Shown: positions 35,377 to 47,538, counted from the stretch's first letter. The stretch is 64,000 bases of DNA from Cymodocea nodosa (GCA_036874045.1 CM072341.1:4538501-4602500); one strand, 5' to 3'. The notes: generated by a model from the letters alone, not told the origin. Numbers and translations: made by a program.

Positions 35377-36324
35377 TTATTTTTTAGGTATTGTTTGTTG
35401 TAATCTTTCAGGATAGGGTGCTAAAGATTTTGATTTCAAAGATTCTTTTTCTTTTAGTTGATTTGTTTGATCATTTTTAGCTTCATTAGCAAATTCAGAT
35501 TGTTCTTCAGTGATTTCTAGATTTTCAGCTATTACATTTTCATTATCATTTTGATTCTTATCCACCTTCATATTATTTTCATTTTGAGTTATTGGTGGTA
35601 TATCAGTTCCAGATCTTAATGTTACACATATATCTTCCAGATTTTCGTTACTCTCATGATGCTTTTGTATATCATTTTCGTAATTATGATCTTAAATTGT
35701 TTTTAGTTTTAAAGTGCATTCTTTAAATTCTCTTGCATTAATATTCTCTGTTTGCTGTATATTTTGCAAATTATGTAGGTTTATAACATTATAATTTTCA
35801 TTGTCCTGTTGCATAACTTGTATTTTCATTGTATATTCGTCTAATGCTTTTAATTTTCTTTCCAGATCATCCAATTTCATTACATTCAATTTTTGATCAA
35901 TTTTCATTATGGTTTTTTCAGTTTCGTAAATTATATTCTTTTTAGGTTCTGAATATGCTTCTTTATAATTTAATTGGTTGACTTCTTGTTGTTGACACAT
36001 AAAGTATTCCAATTTGTCTAGATTTTGCTCTATACTACGCTCCAGTCTGTCATACCTATCTCAAACTTCAATGTCTCTCAACATATTACACATTCTATAC
36101 TGACCATCAGTTGGGTAAACTATAGGATTCTCATACTCGACTCTATTATATTGAGGATAATTCATTTGTTGTTCATGGGATCTAACCATTTGTAAACGTC
36201 TCAGTTTCAAATAGTCAGAAATGTCATGTCCTTCAGAATTGTAGAATTCACATATGCTAATTACAAGTTTCAGAAATCTTTGAGCATAAGCATATGCCAT
36301 ATTCTTAATTATAGAAGAAAACAC
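35377..36324 (-). pseudogene. Zinc-knuckle and linker segment ahead of pol
   Basis: First gene segment after the primer site. The near-start pattern CEFYNSEGHDISDY resembles a CCHC knuckle; a Tyr/Asn-rich part, a coiled coil (about 35700-36010) and an Asn/Glu/Lys-rich linker follow. It corresponds to the tail of gag in ordinary Athila elements, while the capsid domain is found at 26623-27966. Fossil, several breaks. Confidence 0.65.
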
Positions 36325-36374
36325 ACAACACTCTGGCTATTAAAACGAAACAGCTCTAAAAGTTGCTTATATTA

Positions 36375-36421
36375 ATTCAATTCTATTCAATTCAGTTCAA
36401 TTTAATTCAATTCAATTCAAT
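36375..36421. repeat. ATTCA/TTCAA pentamer microsatellite next to the primer site
   Basis: About nine imperfect TTCAA-type units between the primer site and the first gene. The outer element lacks it, so it grew in this copy or its close parents. Confidence 0.8.
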
Positions 36422-36439
36422 TCCCTGGCAACGACGCCA
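36422..36439 (-). other. Primer-binding site, tRNA-Asp type
   Basis: Minus strand TGGCGTCGTTGCCAGGGA, two differences from the usual Athila site. It lies seven bases from the LTR end. Confidence 0.88.
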
Positions 36440-36446
36440 TAAAACT

Positions 36447-38464
36447 TGTTTGTGTTTTCCCAGCACTACACCAGAAAAACTTGGATTTGTTACTTCTATT
36501 TTTACTTAGTTAATTTAACTTTATGCCTATTCTTTCTTTTAGAAGTAAACAAACAACCTTTAATACAATTTAGATATTAATTCCAATTTATACTTTAACT
36601 GCAAGTGCACAGTATCTATTGTATTGTGTGCAAGTACAGGTCGATCCCATAGGGAATTGCTGAAGAACTTGAGAATTGTTCGTTTGTTAATAATCAAATT
36701 TATATATTCAATAAGCTCTCCGTTGAATTACAGTTAACTCAACGGATAAAGTTCGTTGAGTTATGGCTAACTCAACGGACTAACCTTGTGGACTTAATTT
36801 AACTCCACGAGTCTGCCTTTTCTTTTTAATACTGCTATTTACAAAGGAATATGGCCAACCATTGGGCGATTCGACAGATTGTAAATAATATCAATTAAAC
36901 TCTTTAATGTTAGTTAACATTGGATTTATCATTAAGCAATACTAACATTCAGATAATTCAAACAGTAACCATTAAAATCTTTAAGTCTTTTGAACGAACC
37001 AATTTCAGTAAACTGTAAAACTAAAACAACATAAAACAATCACAACACTAACAAAGATAACATTAATCACGATACAACACAAATAATACAACACTCAAAT
37101 ACAACATGCAAACATAGATAAATTGTTTTTGGTATTTTTGTTTTAATATGAACATGGAAATGGGCGAAAGGTGAAATGTAAAGTAATCTCACTTGACAGT
37201 AAATACTTCCGACACTACTTGCAACGCGATTACACCACTGAAAATTAAACCACTTACAATTCTGTCTCCTCTCCTTATAGAATCGCGAGTCCAGAATTGC
37301 AGGATGATCTCCTCTTCAGCATACAGGCATCAACCCGAAGCCAAGGCTAAAAGCTTTACGATCTCATAAAATATGAGTCGGTGCTTGGTGAAAATGGCTT
37401 CTCTTCCCGTGACGCGATCACTCCTCATAGTGGTTGTCAGGCACTGTGTTTGGTTCGGAATCGACCCGACATCAAGAAAGTATTCTCACAGACCTCCGAT
37501 GGTTGGTGATTATGGTGGTGGTGATGATGGTTGGTGTGGTACTTTAGAGAAGTACGACACTGATCCTCCTCTGCACACACTGTCCACCCATCGATCACAC
37601 ACCCTTTCTTTTTTCTTCTTTTCTTTTATATTTCTTCAGTAGTAACTACTTCTACTTGAATGGTCAGTTGGATTTCCTTCATTCATATCAACGACGATGA
37701 TTTCTTTCCCTACGCGATACGTGCAAACGTGGTTTTTCTCTTCCAACTGTCTGTTCCTACAACCGCTATAGTGGCATATTAGAAAATATATAGTCCATGG
37801 AGTTACAGATAACTCAATGGACTTTCTTCGTTGATTTAACTATAAAACACGTGCATAAATTTAACTATCCGAAATGCATCTGCTTAGATGCATTTCGCAG
37901 ATGCATTTTGGATAGTTATAGATAACTCACCGATATATAATTTAAGTAAATCTACCAGATCTCGACACGTGTCAACAGCAGTTTAATCATAAAATAACAT
38001 TTCGGAGAGTTACGTAGCTAACTATCCATGCTCAGATGCATTTCGGAAAGTTATAGATAACTCACCGAAAGTTCACTTAAGTCATGCATTATGGTTTCGA
38101 CATGTGTACTTTTGGAAATAATAAAATATTCTCTCAAAACATAACTGTTCGGCAATTTAAACATAACTATCCGATATGTTCGGTCTGTTAAACATAACTA
38201 TCTGAAATATGTCCGGTATGTTAAACATAACTGTCTGAAATATCAGAAAATTCGGATACTTAAGAATTTCATAGCCTCCAACTTACCGATAGTTCAGAAA
38301 TGTACTAAATTAACATTAATTCCACCAAATTAAGTAGATTCTTTAGTTAAAGCATATAATAGTGCAATTATAACATAATGACTTAATTCTCATATGATAA
38401 GCTAAATATTATGTAATTAACCATCATTTAACCATTAATAATATGCACTTTTTCATTCTAAACA
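36447..38464 (-). repeat. Athila 5' LTR
   Basis: 2018 bases, ends TGTTT...AAACA. Carries the dyads at 36720-36785 and 37795-37825, and TATCCGA modules at 37860-38260. Near 37875-37905 it has a small fold-back of the ATGCATCTGC kind that the 3' LTR lacks, one of the few structural differences between the pair. Confidence 0.92.
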
Positions 38465-38643
38465 ATGAGCACATGGATTCGTTCTCCTAGCACTAAACGA
38501 TTAGTAAGAACACCTACATAGGATTATTCAATACAGAGGTGTACTGAAATATTTACTGAATTAGACTTTAACGAAATCCTTAGGAGTGTAGCTAACCTTT
38601 TTTTAAAAGAAAATGAAGATATGGCTGCTCTAGTAGAAAAACC
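38465..38643 (+). pseudogene. gag: gag of outer element, second block, first part
   Basis: Begins at ATGAGC with the second copy of the target repeat and reads into the start of gag (STWIRSPSTKRLVRTPT, then LDFNEILRSVANLF). It is cut by the Ty1 insertion after AAACC. Confidence 0.85.
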
Positions 38644-40010
38644 TGAAAGGACCTCTAGTTTTTGATAATGCAAAAATCAATATGAGGAATAAAATTGTAT
38701 TTCTCAGGTATAATAGTTCAACAAAAGAGCAGAAGATAATATAGATAGTTCAAAGTTTGCTGCAAGTGATAAAAAAGATTTCAGAAGGTTACTAGGCTTA
38801 ACTATCCAAAAGAGGTAGAATTTCGGTAAGTTATCAGGCTTAAGTATCCGATGAATTAAGCTTTAAGCAACAAAATCACCATCGGATAGTTAGAAAAGTA
38901 ACTATCCGAAATTACAAAACCTTCGGAGGGTTTTTTAAAGATAGTTGGTTGAATGATCGGAGAGTTAAGGAGTTAACTATCTGAAAGCTCAAGGAAAATC
39001 GGAAAGTTAGGAAGGCTAACTATTTGAAATTTAAGTCATTGAATTTCCCACGTGCAGAAATCTAGACAGAAGCTTAAAGCGATTTTTTGGAGAGTTAGAA
39101 AGTTAACTATCCGAAAAATAAGAAGTTTCGGTAGGTTACAGATTTAACTATTCAAAACTTAAGTTGTCCTATTATGAACGTGGCGAAATAAGAAGGCAGT
39201 CAGAAGCTTAGAAGAAGAAAATCGGAGAGTTACTGTAGCTAACTATCCGATAGTCAAGAACATTTCGGTGAGTTATAATTATAAGTATCCGATCTTATGA
39301 TACCTCATGTGTACAGCTTGAAATCCTACGTGGCAAAAGGACTTAAGTGGCTCTTTAGTAAGTTACAAGCATTCTTCGGAGTATTACACAGATAACCCTC
39401 CGAAAAGTCAAAGGAAATCGGAATGGTATCTTGAAACACCTTCCTAAACGGTAACTTACCATATTTGGTTCTGCAAATTTAGTAAGTATAGCAGAATACA
39501 TCCGTTGGAAGTGAATATGATCGTTACACATAATGTTATATATATAAGCAACAGACAACGGGGTTAGACAACTTTTTGCCCATATAAATCTATACACCAA
39601 GCTCAATAGAAGAAAGTCTTCAAGATCAAATCATCATCAGCAAATATAGATTCAAACTAAGAAGCTCTCCACGCAATATACATTGATTTCCTCAAGCAAG
39701 TGTTTTTACTGAAGTACACCAATTGAAAACTTCAGTGAAATGTTGGTTGGAGCTACGACCAGAAAGCTCATTCTGATTGGTTGGTTCTTGCTTTGACCTT
39801 AAAGCAAGTGTTTGTAAGTTTGTGAAAGTTTAGTGAAGCCCAAGTATCCATTGGGGGTAGACTAGCCGTTAGTGGTGAACCACCTAAAAACCTTGTGTGC
39901 ATTACTTTTATTGTGTGCTTACTATTTTACATTGTCAATTAATCATTCACCTTTAAGAAACAAATTTATTACCATTCACCCCCCCTTTGGTAAGCCATCA
40001 GGTCCTAACA
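38644..40010 (+). repeat. Ty1 5' LTR
   Basis: 1367 bases, TGAAAGG...CTAACA. It carries many TATCCGA/CGGAGAGTTA modules (38800-39300), a TATA-like box at 39537 and a C-run (CACCCCCCC) near the primer-site end, as in the other SIRE-like LTRs here. Confidence 0.92.
39537..39547 (+). promoter_or_regulatory. TATA-like box in the Ty1 LTR
   Basis: TATATATATAA about 470 bases before the LTR end, a usual place for an LTR promoter. The 3' LTR copy of this site is degraded. Confidence 0.4.
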
Positions 40011-40012
40011 AT

Positions 40013-40024
40013 TGGTATCAGAGC
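40013..40024 (+). other. Primer-binding site, initiator Met tRNA
   Basis: TGGTATCAGAGC, the standard Ty1/copia site, two bases after the LTR. Confidence 0.95.
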
Positions 40025-40062
40025 AAGGTTGATCTCGTTTATAGATTTAACCATCTGAGATC

Positions 40063-40911
40063 ATGGCTTTCCACACTACAGAGGGTTAGAATATCCATTG
40101 ACCTCCTCTCTTTGATGGTAGCAATTATAGCTATTGAAAAAACAAGATGGAGTGTTTTCTTAGGAGTATAGATGTAAAACTTTGGAAAATGGTTGTACAT
40201 GGTACACCAATTCCAATCAGTCATGAAAGTGACTAGACTGAGGAGGATGAAAGAATCATCTAGATGGATGCTCGTGGGCTTAATTCCATTTACTATGCAC
40301 TAATTGGTGAACAGTATAATAAAATATCTGCTTGTAAATCCTCTCATGAAGCTTGGAAGACTCTTCAAATTACATATGAAGGAACCAGCCAAGTTAAAGA
40401 TACTAAAATTAGCATTTTGTTAAGAAAATATGAATTATTCAAAATGCTTGAAAAGGAGAGTATTACTGAAATGTTTTCTAGATTCACTGAAATTGTAAAT
40501 GAACTAAGAGGGCTTGGAAGGGACTTTTTTAATCGTGAACAGGTACAGAAGAGTTTAAGAAGCCTGATAATTGAATGGAAGTAGAAATCTACTTTCATAC
40601 AAGATTCAAAAGATCTAAACAATTATTTAGTTGAAGATCTATTGGGAAATCTTCTTGCTCATGAAGTCCAAATGAAAGAATGGAAAGAAAAAGAGGGAGC
40701 TACTGAAAGAAAGGCTAAGAAAAAGAAAGAACTAGCCTTTCCCTCAATAGAAGACCAACTAAGCTCGGATGAGGATGAAGTATTACTGCTAGCTAGAAAT
40801 TTTAGAAAAATGATGAGACAAGGAGGCAAAGCTAGTTCTTCAAGATCAAAAATTCCTACATGCTACAAGTGCAAAAAACTAGGACACATTCAACTTTACT
40901 GTCCTTTCTAA
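40063..40911 (+). pseudogene. gag: Ty1 gag with zinc knuckle
   Basis: Opens with the copia gag lead PPLFDGSNY, then LNSIYYALIGEQYNKISACK, EAWKTLQITYEGTSQVKDTK and LFKMLEKESITEMFSRF, all typical of UBN2-type gag. The end has a CCHC knuckle (CYKCKKLGHIQLYC, about 40861-40902). It is similar to the gag at 54500-54982. Fossil, a few breaks. Confidence 0.88.
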
Positions 40912-41640
40912 CAAGAGGAGGACAAACAAAAATGGAAGAAGAAGAACAAGAAGAAAATGGCCTTGAAAGCCATTGGGATAACAGCAGCTCATCTAGCAGC
41001 TCATCAGATTCAAAGGAAGAGGCCTCTACAAACGTGTGTTTTACTACACAAGAGGTATGTTCTACATCCCCTTATTGCTCAAAAAAGGAAAATGATGATT
41101 TAGATGTAGATAGTCTTCTCTATACAGTAGATAATCTATATGTAAAATGTAAGAATTATAAGAAAGAATTAAAGAATTTAAATTCCTATTTAGAAGATGT
41201 TTTTGCTGAATTAGAGAAAGCCCTAGTTGATAACAGGGAATTAAAAACTAAAATGGATAACTATAGTTGTAAAAATTTAGATCTGAAAGAAGAAAATAAA
41301 ATCTATTATCTGAAATGACTGATTTGAAGAACACTATATGTAAATTTACTAAAGGTGAAAACAGCCTAAACAAAATCATAGGATCTCAAAGAACAAGAAT
41401 AAGTAAATTTGGCCTAGAGTATGCTGTACCATAGGAAACTCCCTACTATGGTGGAAAAATTAGATCTTATAGAGATGACACAATTGTTTTTGTCATTAAA
41501 AGAAGATCTACTCATATATGGCTACCAAGAGGCAACAAGTTTAATATGCAAAGGACTAACACTGATGGACCTAAGAAAATATGAGTACCAAAAGTCTTAA
41601 TTTCAACATGATTTGCAGGATTGTAAGGACAATGAAGCTC
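40912..41640 (+). pseudogene. Ty1 gag-protease linker, acidic and coiled
   Basis: A Glu- and Ser-rich stretch (about 40932-41030), followed by a coiled-coil-like region (NYKKELKNLNSYLEDVFAEL). Such a linker is usual in SIRE-like gag-pol. Fossil. Confidence 0.55.
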
Positions 41641-42038
41641 AAACGTTTAAGTGAATTATTGATAGTGGATGCTCAAAGCACATGACAGGTAAGAAAAGAT
41701 TTTTGGAACCTATTAAGTCCATAAATTTAGGATCTGTTAAGTTTGGTAATAATGAAAAATGTAAAATTACTACCGTAGGAAATGTTGCATCTAAAAATGG
41801 AAAAATAGAAAATGTCTTGCATGTAAATGGTTTAAAACAAAATCTGCTAAGTGTAGGTCAATTATGTGACAAAGGTTATAATATACTTTTTATTGCTGAA
41901 AACTATTTTATATTACAACAAGATACACATGAAATCAAATTTACTGGATATAGGGATAATTCAATTTATGCATGGGAATTTCCATATGAGAATATGTCTA
42001 GTAATGCATGTTTAGTTACTTCTAATGAAGATGAATAG
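41641..42038 (+). pseudogene. pol: Ty1 protease
   Basis: The active-site region IIDSGCSKHMTGKKRF at about 41656-41704 is the copia aspartic protease signature, followed by VLHVNGLKQNLLSVGQLCDK, found in nearly all copia proteases. Fossil. Confidence 0.88.
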
Positions 42039-42895
42039 TTATGGCATAAGAGACTAAATCATGTGAATATGATCTTGTTAGAGGTGTGCCTAAACTCAAA
42101 TTCAAAAAGAATAAACTCTATAGTGACTGTACGATTGGAAAACAAAAGAAATCAGTACACAAGAGTATTGAAGACATTGCCATAAGTCAGCCACTAGATC
42201 TATTGCATATGGACCTGTTTGGTCCTACACAGACAACCAATTTAAGAGGAAGAAAATATACCTTAGTGGTAGTTGATGATTACACAAGATTCACTTGGGT
42301 TATTTTCTTAGCACACAAGAATGAAGCTTGCTATGAATTCAAACATCTCTGCATTAGAATTCAAAATAAAAAAGAATCAACTGTGAAGAAGATCAGAAGT
42401 GATCATGGAGGTGAATTTGAAAATTCTGATTTTAAGGACTTATGTAATTCCTTTGGTATATTACATGAGTTTTCATGTCCAAGAACTCTTGCACAAAATG
42501 GAGTTGTAGAAAGGAAAAATAGATTAGTACAAGAAATGGTGAGAATAATTCTTAATGCATCTGATCTACCAAAGTTTTTATGGGCTAAAGCTGTAAATAC
42601 TACGTGTTATTCAATAAACAGAACTCATCTTAGACCTATCTTGCATAAGACACCATTTGAATTATGGTATGGTAAAACACCAAATGTTGGATACTTTAAA
42701 GTTTTTGGATCAAGATATTTTGTGCTTAATACAAGAGATCAAAAAGACAAATTTGATGCAAAGTCTAATCCTACTCTACTAGTTGGATACTCTTCGAGAA
42801 GTAAGGCTTACAAGGTCTATTTTGAATATGAAAGAAGAGTAGAAGAGTCAATAAATGTATCTTTTGATGAAGACCTAGTAGGAAAATTAAAGTAG
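42039..42895 (+). pseudogene. pol: Ty1 integrase
   Basis: Core with LLHMDLFGPTQT, VVDDYTRFTWV, KIRSDHGGEFENSDF and CPRTLAQNGVVERKNRLVQE carries the DDE residues. The tail KVFGSRYFVLN and VGYSSRSKAYKVYF is SIRE-like. One long open stretch remains (42086-42895). Fossil. Confidence 0.92.
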
Positions 42896-43152
42896 TTAAA
42901 AATAGATAATGAAAGTGAATCAGGAAATCAGAAAATTCTATAGAAAAAGGATAATATAACACTGTCTTCACCTACTATGACAGAAAAAGCATGGAAGGCA
43001 AAGTTTGGACATCTCATTGCACAAATTATTGGGAATATAAATCAAGGTATTCAAACAAGAAGCAAAATTCAAAATATTTGTAATTATTGTGCTTTTGTAT
43101 CTGAACTTGAACCTACAACAGTTGAAGAAGCCTGTAATGATGAATACTGAAT

Positions 43153-44156
43153 TATGGCCATGCAAGAGGAACTAAATCAGTTCAAGAAAAATGAAGTTTG
43201 GAATTTAATTGAAAGGCCCATTGAAAAATCAATCATTGGAACTAGATGGGTGTTTAAGAATAAACTAGATAATAATGACAGTATTATCAGAAACAAAGTT
43301 AGACTTGTTGCTCAAGGATACAATCAGTAGGAAGGAATCAATTATGAAGAAACTTTTGCACTTGTTGCAAGACTTGAAGCAATTAGAATGTTGCTTGCCT
43401 TTGCAAGTAGTATGAAAATCAAGCTCTATCAGATGGATGTTAAAAGTGCTTTTCTTAATGGCATTTTGCAAGAGGAAGTATATGTAGAACAACCACCAGG
43501 TTTTAAAGATGAAGAAAGACCAAACCATGTATACAAACTGAATAAAGCTCTTTATAGTCTGAAGCAAGCACTACGTACATGGTATGATAAATTAAAGGGT
43601 TTCCTTCTTGAGAATCAGTTTAACATAGGAACTACAAACAATACTCTATTTATCAAGTTAGAAAATTCTCATATGTTGATCATTCAGATCTACGTTGATG
43701 ATATTATTTTTGGTGCTACACATGAGAAACTTTGTCATGACTTTCAGACTTTAATGAAGAATGAATTTGAAATGAGTCTTATGGGAGAATTAAAATTCTT
43801 TCTAGGATTACAAATTCATAAACTACAACATGACATCTTTCTGAATCAAGAAAAATTCTACAAAGAGATTCTATTGAAGTTTGGTATAGATAAATCCAAA
43901 GTAGCAAATACACCTATGAACTCAAATGAAGAGCTTGATAAAGATATCTCTAGCACTTCTGTATATCAAAAGAAATACAGAGGCATGATTGGATCACTTC
44001 TGTATTTAATAGCTAGTAGACCAGACATAATGTTCAATGTATGTGCTTGTGCAATATATCAAGCCTCTCCAAAAGCATCACATTTAAAAGCAATCAAACA
44101 TATCTTTAAATACTTACAGGGTACCAAAGACTTTAGCTTATTTTATTCATCATAGA
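43153..44156 (+). pseudogene. pol: Ty1 reverse transcriptase
   Basis: MAMQEELNQFKKNEVWNLIE lead-in, IGTRWVFKNKLD, YQMDVKSAFLNGILQEEVYV, the YVDDIIFGA catalytic block and RGMIGSLLYLIASRPDI. This is the usual copia wording in the usual order. Fossil, a few breaks. Confidence 0.92.
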
Positions 44157-44641
44157 ATCATCTGATATTAGCAGGTTATAGTGATGCAGACTATGCAGGA
44201 TGCAAATCAGATTAAAAAAGCACCAATGGTACATGTCAACTACTTGGTCACTCTCTTGTTTCGTGCTTCAGCAGGAAACAAAATTCTATAGCATTATCTA
44301 CAACTAAAGCTAAATACATGGCAACAGGCTTATGCTGTGCACAGATCCTATGGATGCAACAAACTTTGGCAGATTATAAGCTTAAATTTCAAAATACAAT
44401 TATTTACTATGACAATAGTAGTGCCATCAATCTCTCCAAAAATACAGTCTTACACTCTAGAGCAAAACATATTAAGATTAGGCACCACTTTCTAAGAGAC
44501 CATGTTGAAAAAGGTCATATTTCTTTAGAATTTGTCTCTACTAAAGAACAACTAGCAGATATTTTCACCAAACCCTTATCTGAATTTGCATTCAATCATA
44601 TTAGACGAAACTTAGGGATTTGTTCTTTGTATGATTTATAA
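44157..44641 (+). pseudogene. pol: Ty1 RNase H
   Basis: YSDADYAGCKSD near the start, then GLCCAQILWMQQTLADY, IYYDNSSAINLSKN and KEQLADIFTKPL at the end, the normal copia RNase H plan. The frame closes at 44641 and nothing coding follows. Fossil. Confidence 0.92.
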
Positions 44642-45006
44642 TTCAATATCTCTCTACTCTCCAAGCTCACGACTAGGAGCTTGTTCTACTAACATCCCTG
44701 TTTTGTAGCAACTTAGCCACTTTTTCAGGTTAACCAGTTATAATTGCTCCAAAAAGTCAATATCTTCTTCTCACTCCTTTTGAAAAATGGCAGAAAGGGG
44801 GAGAAAAACCATATCTTATTAGCAGGCTGCAGTAAAGTAGAGAGAGTAAACTCAGGGGGAGTAATCTCAAAAATATAGGGGGAGCTTTTCAATTTCAAAT
44901 TCTATATCCTATTCCTTTCTTTGTGCGATTATCTATATAGATATATAGGGAGAGAAATACATGTAATATATTGTAAGGTTTTTGCCATTATCAAAAAGGG
45001 GGAGAT
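44642..45006 (+). other. Ty1 3' untranslated region and polypurine tract
   Basis: No gene. Purine-rich repeats of GGGGGAG near 44797, 44856 and 44878 precede the true tract AAAAAGGGGGAG at 44993-45004, directly before the LTR. Confidence 0.8.
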
Positions 45007-46365
45007 TGAAAGGACTTCTAGATTTTGATAATGAAAAAATCAATGTGAGGAATAAAATTGTATTTCTCAAGTATAACAGTTCAGCAAAAGAGAAGAAGAT
45101 GATATAGGCAGTTCAAAGTTTGCTACAAGTGATAAAAAGGATTTCGAAAGGTTACTAGGCTTAACTATCCAAAAGAGGTAGAATTTCGGTAAGTTACCAG
45201 GCTTAAGTATTCAATGAATTAAGCTTTAAGCAGTAGTAATCACCATCGAACAGTTAGAAAAGTAACTATCCGAAATTACAAAACCTTCAAAGGGTTTTTT
45301 AAAGATAGTTGGCTGAATGATCGAAGAGTTAAGGTGCTAGCTATCCGAAAACTCAAGGAAAATCAAAAAGTTAGGAAGGTTAACTATCTGAAATTTAAGT
45401 CATTGAATTTCCCACGTGCAAAAATCTAAACAGAAGCTTAAAAGGATTTTTCGGAGAGTTAGAAAGTTAACTATCTGAAAAATAAGAAGTTTCAGTAGGT
45501 TACAGATTTAACTATCCGAAACTTAAGTTATCCTATTATGCACGTGCTGAAATAAGAAAGTAGTTGGAAGCTTAGAAGAATAAAATCAAATAGTTACTAT
45601 AGGTAACTATCCGATAGTTAAGAACATTTCGGTGAGTTACAGTTATAAGTATCTGATCTTATGACACCTCATGTGTACAACTTGAAATCCTATGTGGCAA
45701 AAGGACTTAAGTGGCTCTTTGGTAAGTTATGAGCATTCTTTGGAGTGTTACATAGATAACCCTCTGAAAAGTCAAAGGAAATCGGAATGGTATCTTGAAA
45801 CACCTTCCTAACTTACCATATTTGGTTCTGCAAATTCAGTAAGCACAGTAGAATACATCCGTTAGAAGTGAATATGATTGTTACACATAATGTTATACAT
45901 ACAAGCAACAAACAACGGGGTCAGACAACTTTTTGCTCATACAAATCTATACACCAAGCTCAATAGAAGAAAGTCTTCAAGATCAAATCATCATCAGCAA
46001 ATACAAATTCAAACTTAGAAGCTCTCAATGCAATATACACCAATTTCCTCAAGCAAGTGTTTTTACTGAAGTACACCAATTGAAAACTTCAGTGAAATGT
46101 TGGTTGGAGCTACGACCAGAAAGCTCAATCTGATTGGTTGGTTCTTGCTTTGACCTTAAAGCAAGTGTTTGTAAGTTTGTGAAAGTTTAGTGAAGCCCAA
46201 GTATCCCTTAGGGGTGGACTAGCCGTTAGTGGTGAACGACCTAAAAACCTTGTGCATTACTTTTATTGTGTGCTTACTATTTTACATTGTCAATTAATCA
46301 TTCGCCTTTAAGAAACAAATTTATTACCATTAACTCCTCCTTTGGTAAGCCATCAGGTCCTAACA
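45007..46365 (+). repeat. Ty1 3' LTR
   Basis: 1359 bases, TGAAAGG...CTAACA, pairs with 38644-40010. Same TATCCGA modules at about 45150-45700. Confidence 0.92.
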
Positions 46366-46370
46366 AAACC

Positions 46371-47538
46371 ATTAGGGGAAATTCTATATCCTAAATTAGT
46401 TGATGAACCTTCATGTATTTGATTACCAAACTTTGAGGGAGATAGGTTTGAATTGAAATCTAATTATATTAGTCAATTGCCACACTTTCATGGATTAGAA
46501 AAAGAAGATGCCTATTACTTCCTTAGAGAATTTAATGAAGTTTGTCAAATGATGAAAATGTCGAACATGAGTATTGATGCTATTAAACTTAGATATATCC
46601 CTTTTGCTTTAAAAGACAGTTAAGAGATGGTTATATATTCTGTCGCCTGATTCAATTTCTGCATGGACTGAATTTTGCTATGTTTTTTTAGAAAAATATT
46701 ATCCAACACATCAAACAATTAAAAAGAAAAAGGAAATATTAATGTGTAGCCAAAAATAGTGAGAATCATTTGGAAATATTTTGAAAGATTTAAAGATTTA
46801 CTGACTCAATGTCCACATCATGCAATGAGTAAAGTACAATTAATAAGTATAATTTATGAAGACATCGATGTTTCAACTAAATCTTTATTAGAATCTACTT
46901 GTTAGAATGAATTTTTAAAACTGTGTAGTGAGGAAGCATGGGCATACTTAGAAAACTTTGTAAAAAAGACTACTTAGTGGGAAAACTCAACTGAAGCTAT
47001 TATAGATAAAAGAATATTACCAAGGGGAATGCATGAAATAGATTCAAGCACTATGCTTGAAGTTAAATTAATTGAGATAACAAAGAAAATTAAGGAGTTA
47101 TCATTAAATCAAAAACTAGTAGGAAAGAATGCCAACATTAATGACTTAAATATTATTTATGCTAGAAACTAGAAAGATAACTTTGGAAATTCTTATAACT
47201 CTAATTGGAGAAATCACCTGAACCTATCTTGGAGAAATAACAATTTCCAAGGAGGACAAAATATAAATGACAAAAATATATGTTCTGAAGCATTAATTGA
47301 ATAAGGATCTAGAATAGAGAAGTTAGAAAAGATAATTCAATAATTAAACAATCATCTAGATCATGTATTTGGAAATGCTGCCATTTAGAATTATAATATG
47401 AATACAAATATACCCTCTATACAAAAGGAATCAATAGAAGTTAGACCTACTAGAGGATTGCCAATGCAAGCAGTGCCTAACCTTATCAATAGAACTATTA
47501 ATGAAATTGATACCTCCTATGGGAGGGAAGCTAAATGA
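46371..47538 (+). pseudogene. gag: gag of outer element, second block, second part
   Basis: Resumes directly after the AAACC target repeat and runs through the Athila gag motifs (LPNFEGDRFELKSNYISQLP, EDAYYFLREFNEVCQMMK) to the short tail, as in the other copies. More degraded than 26623-27966. Fossil, many breaks. A spacer with one GTTGAGTTA dyad follows (47539-47768). Confidence 0.85.

Larger units (their letters stand above)
21502..38464 (-). mobile_element. Full-length Athila-type Ty3 element with displaced gag and F-box gene
   Basis: All the boundary marks are present: LTRs at 36447-38464 (5') and 21502-23538 (3'), TGTTT...AAACA ends, a primer site next to the 5' LTR, a polypurine tract next to the 3' LTR, and a perfect ATGAG target repeat (21497-21501, 38465-38469). 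Order on the minus strand: LTR, PBS, zinc-knuckle/linker, PR, RT, RNase H, IN, spacer, ORF3, spacer, gag, F-box gene, long 3' noncoding region, PPT, LTR. It landed at the first codon of gag in an element of its own family. In the first 510 aligned LTR bases I count about 17 substitutions (about 3%), suggesting an age of one to two million years at common plant rates. Whole in outline but coding parts broken, about nine breaks in pol and several more elsewhere. Confidence 0.9.
38644..46365 (+). mobile_element. Ty1/copia SIRE-like element
   Basis: LTRs at 38644-40010 and 45007-46365, initiator-Met primer site, PPT and a perfect AAACC target repeat (38639-38643, 46366-46370) inside gag of the outer Athila. 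Gene order gag, PR, IN, RT, RNase H is that of Ty1. The integrase/RT wording and LTR style point to the SIRE/Maximus lineage, though this copy has no ORF after RNase H. In the first 270 LTR bases I count about 20 differences (about 8%), so it is older than the minus-strand Athila, perhaps around three million years. Whole in outline, about ten breaks in its coding part. Confidence 0.9.

Noticed and set aside
40012-40030. tRNA gene fragment
   Set aside because: Only the 12-base complement to the initiator tRNA end is present, which is the primer site.
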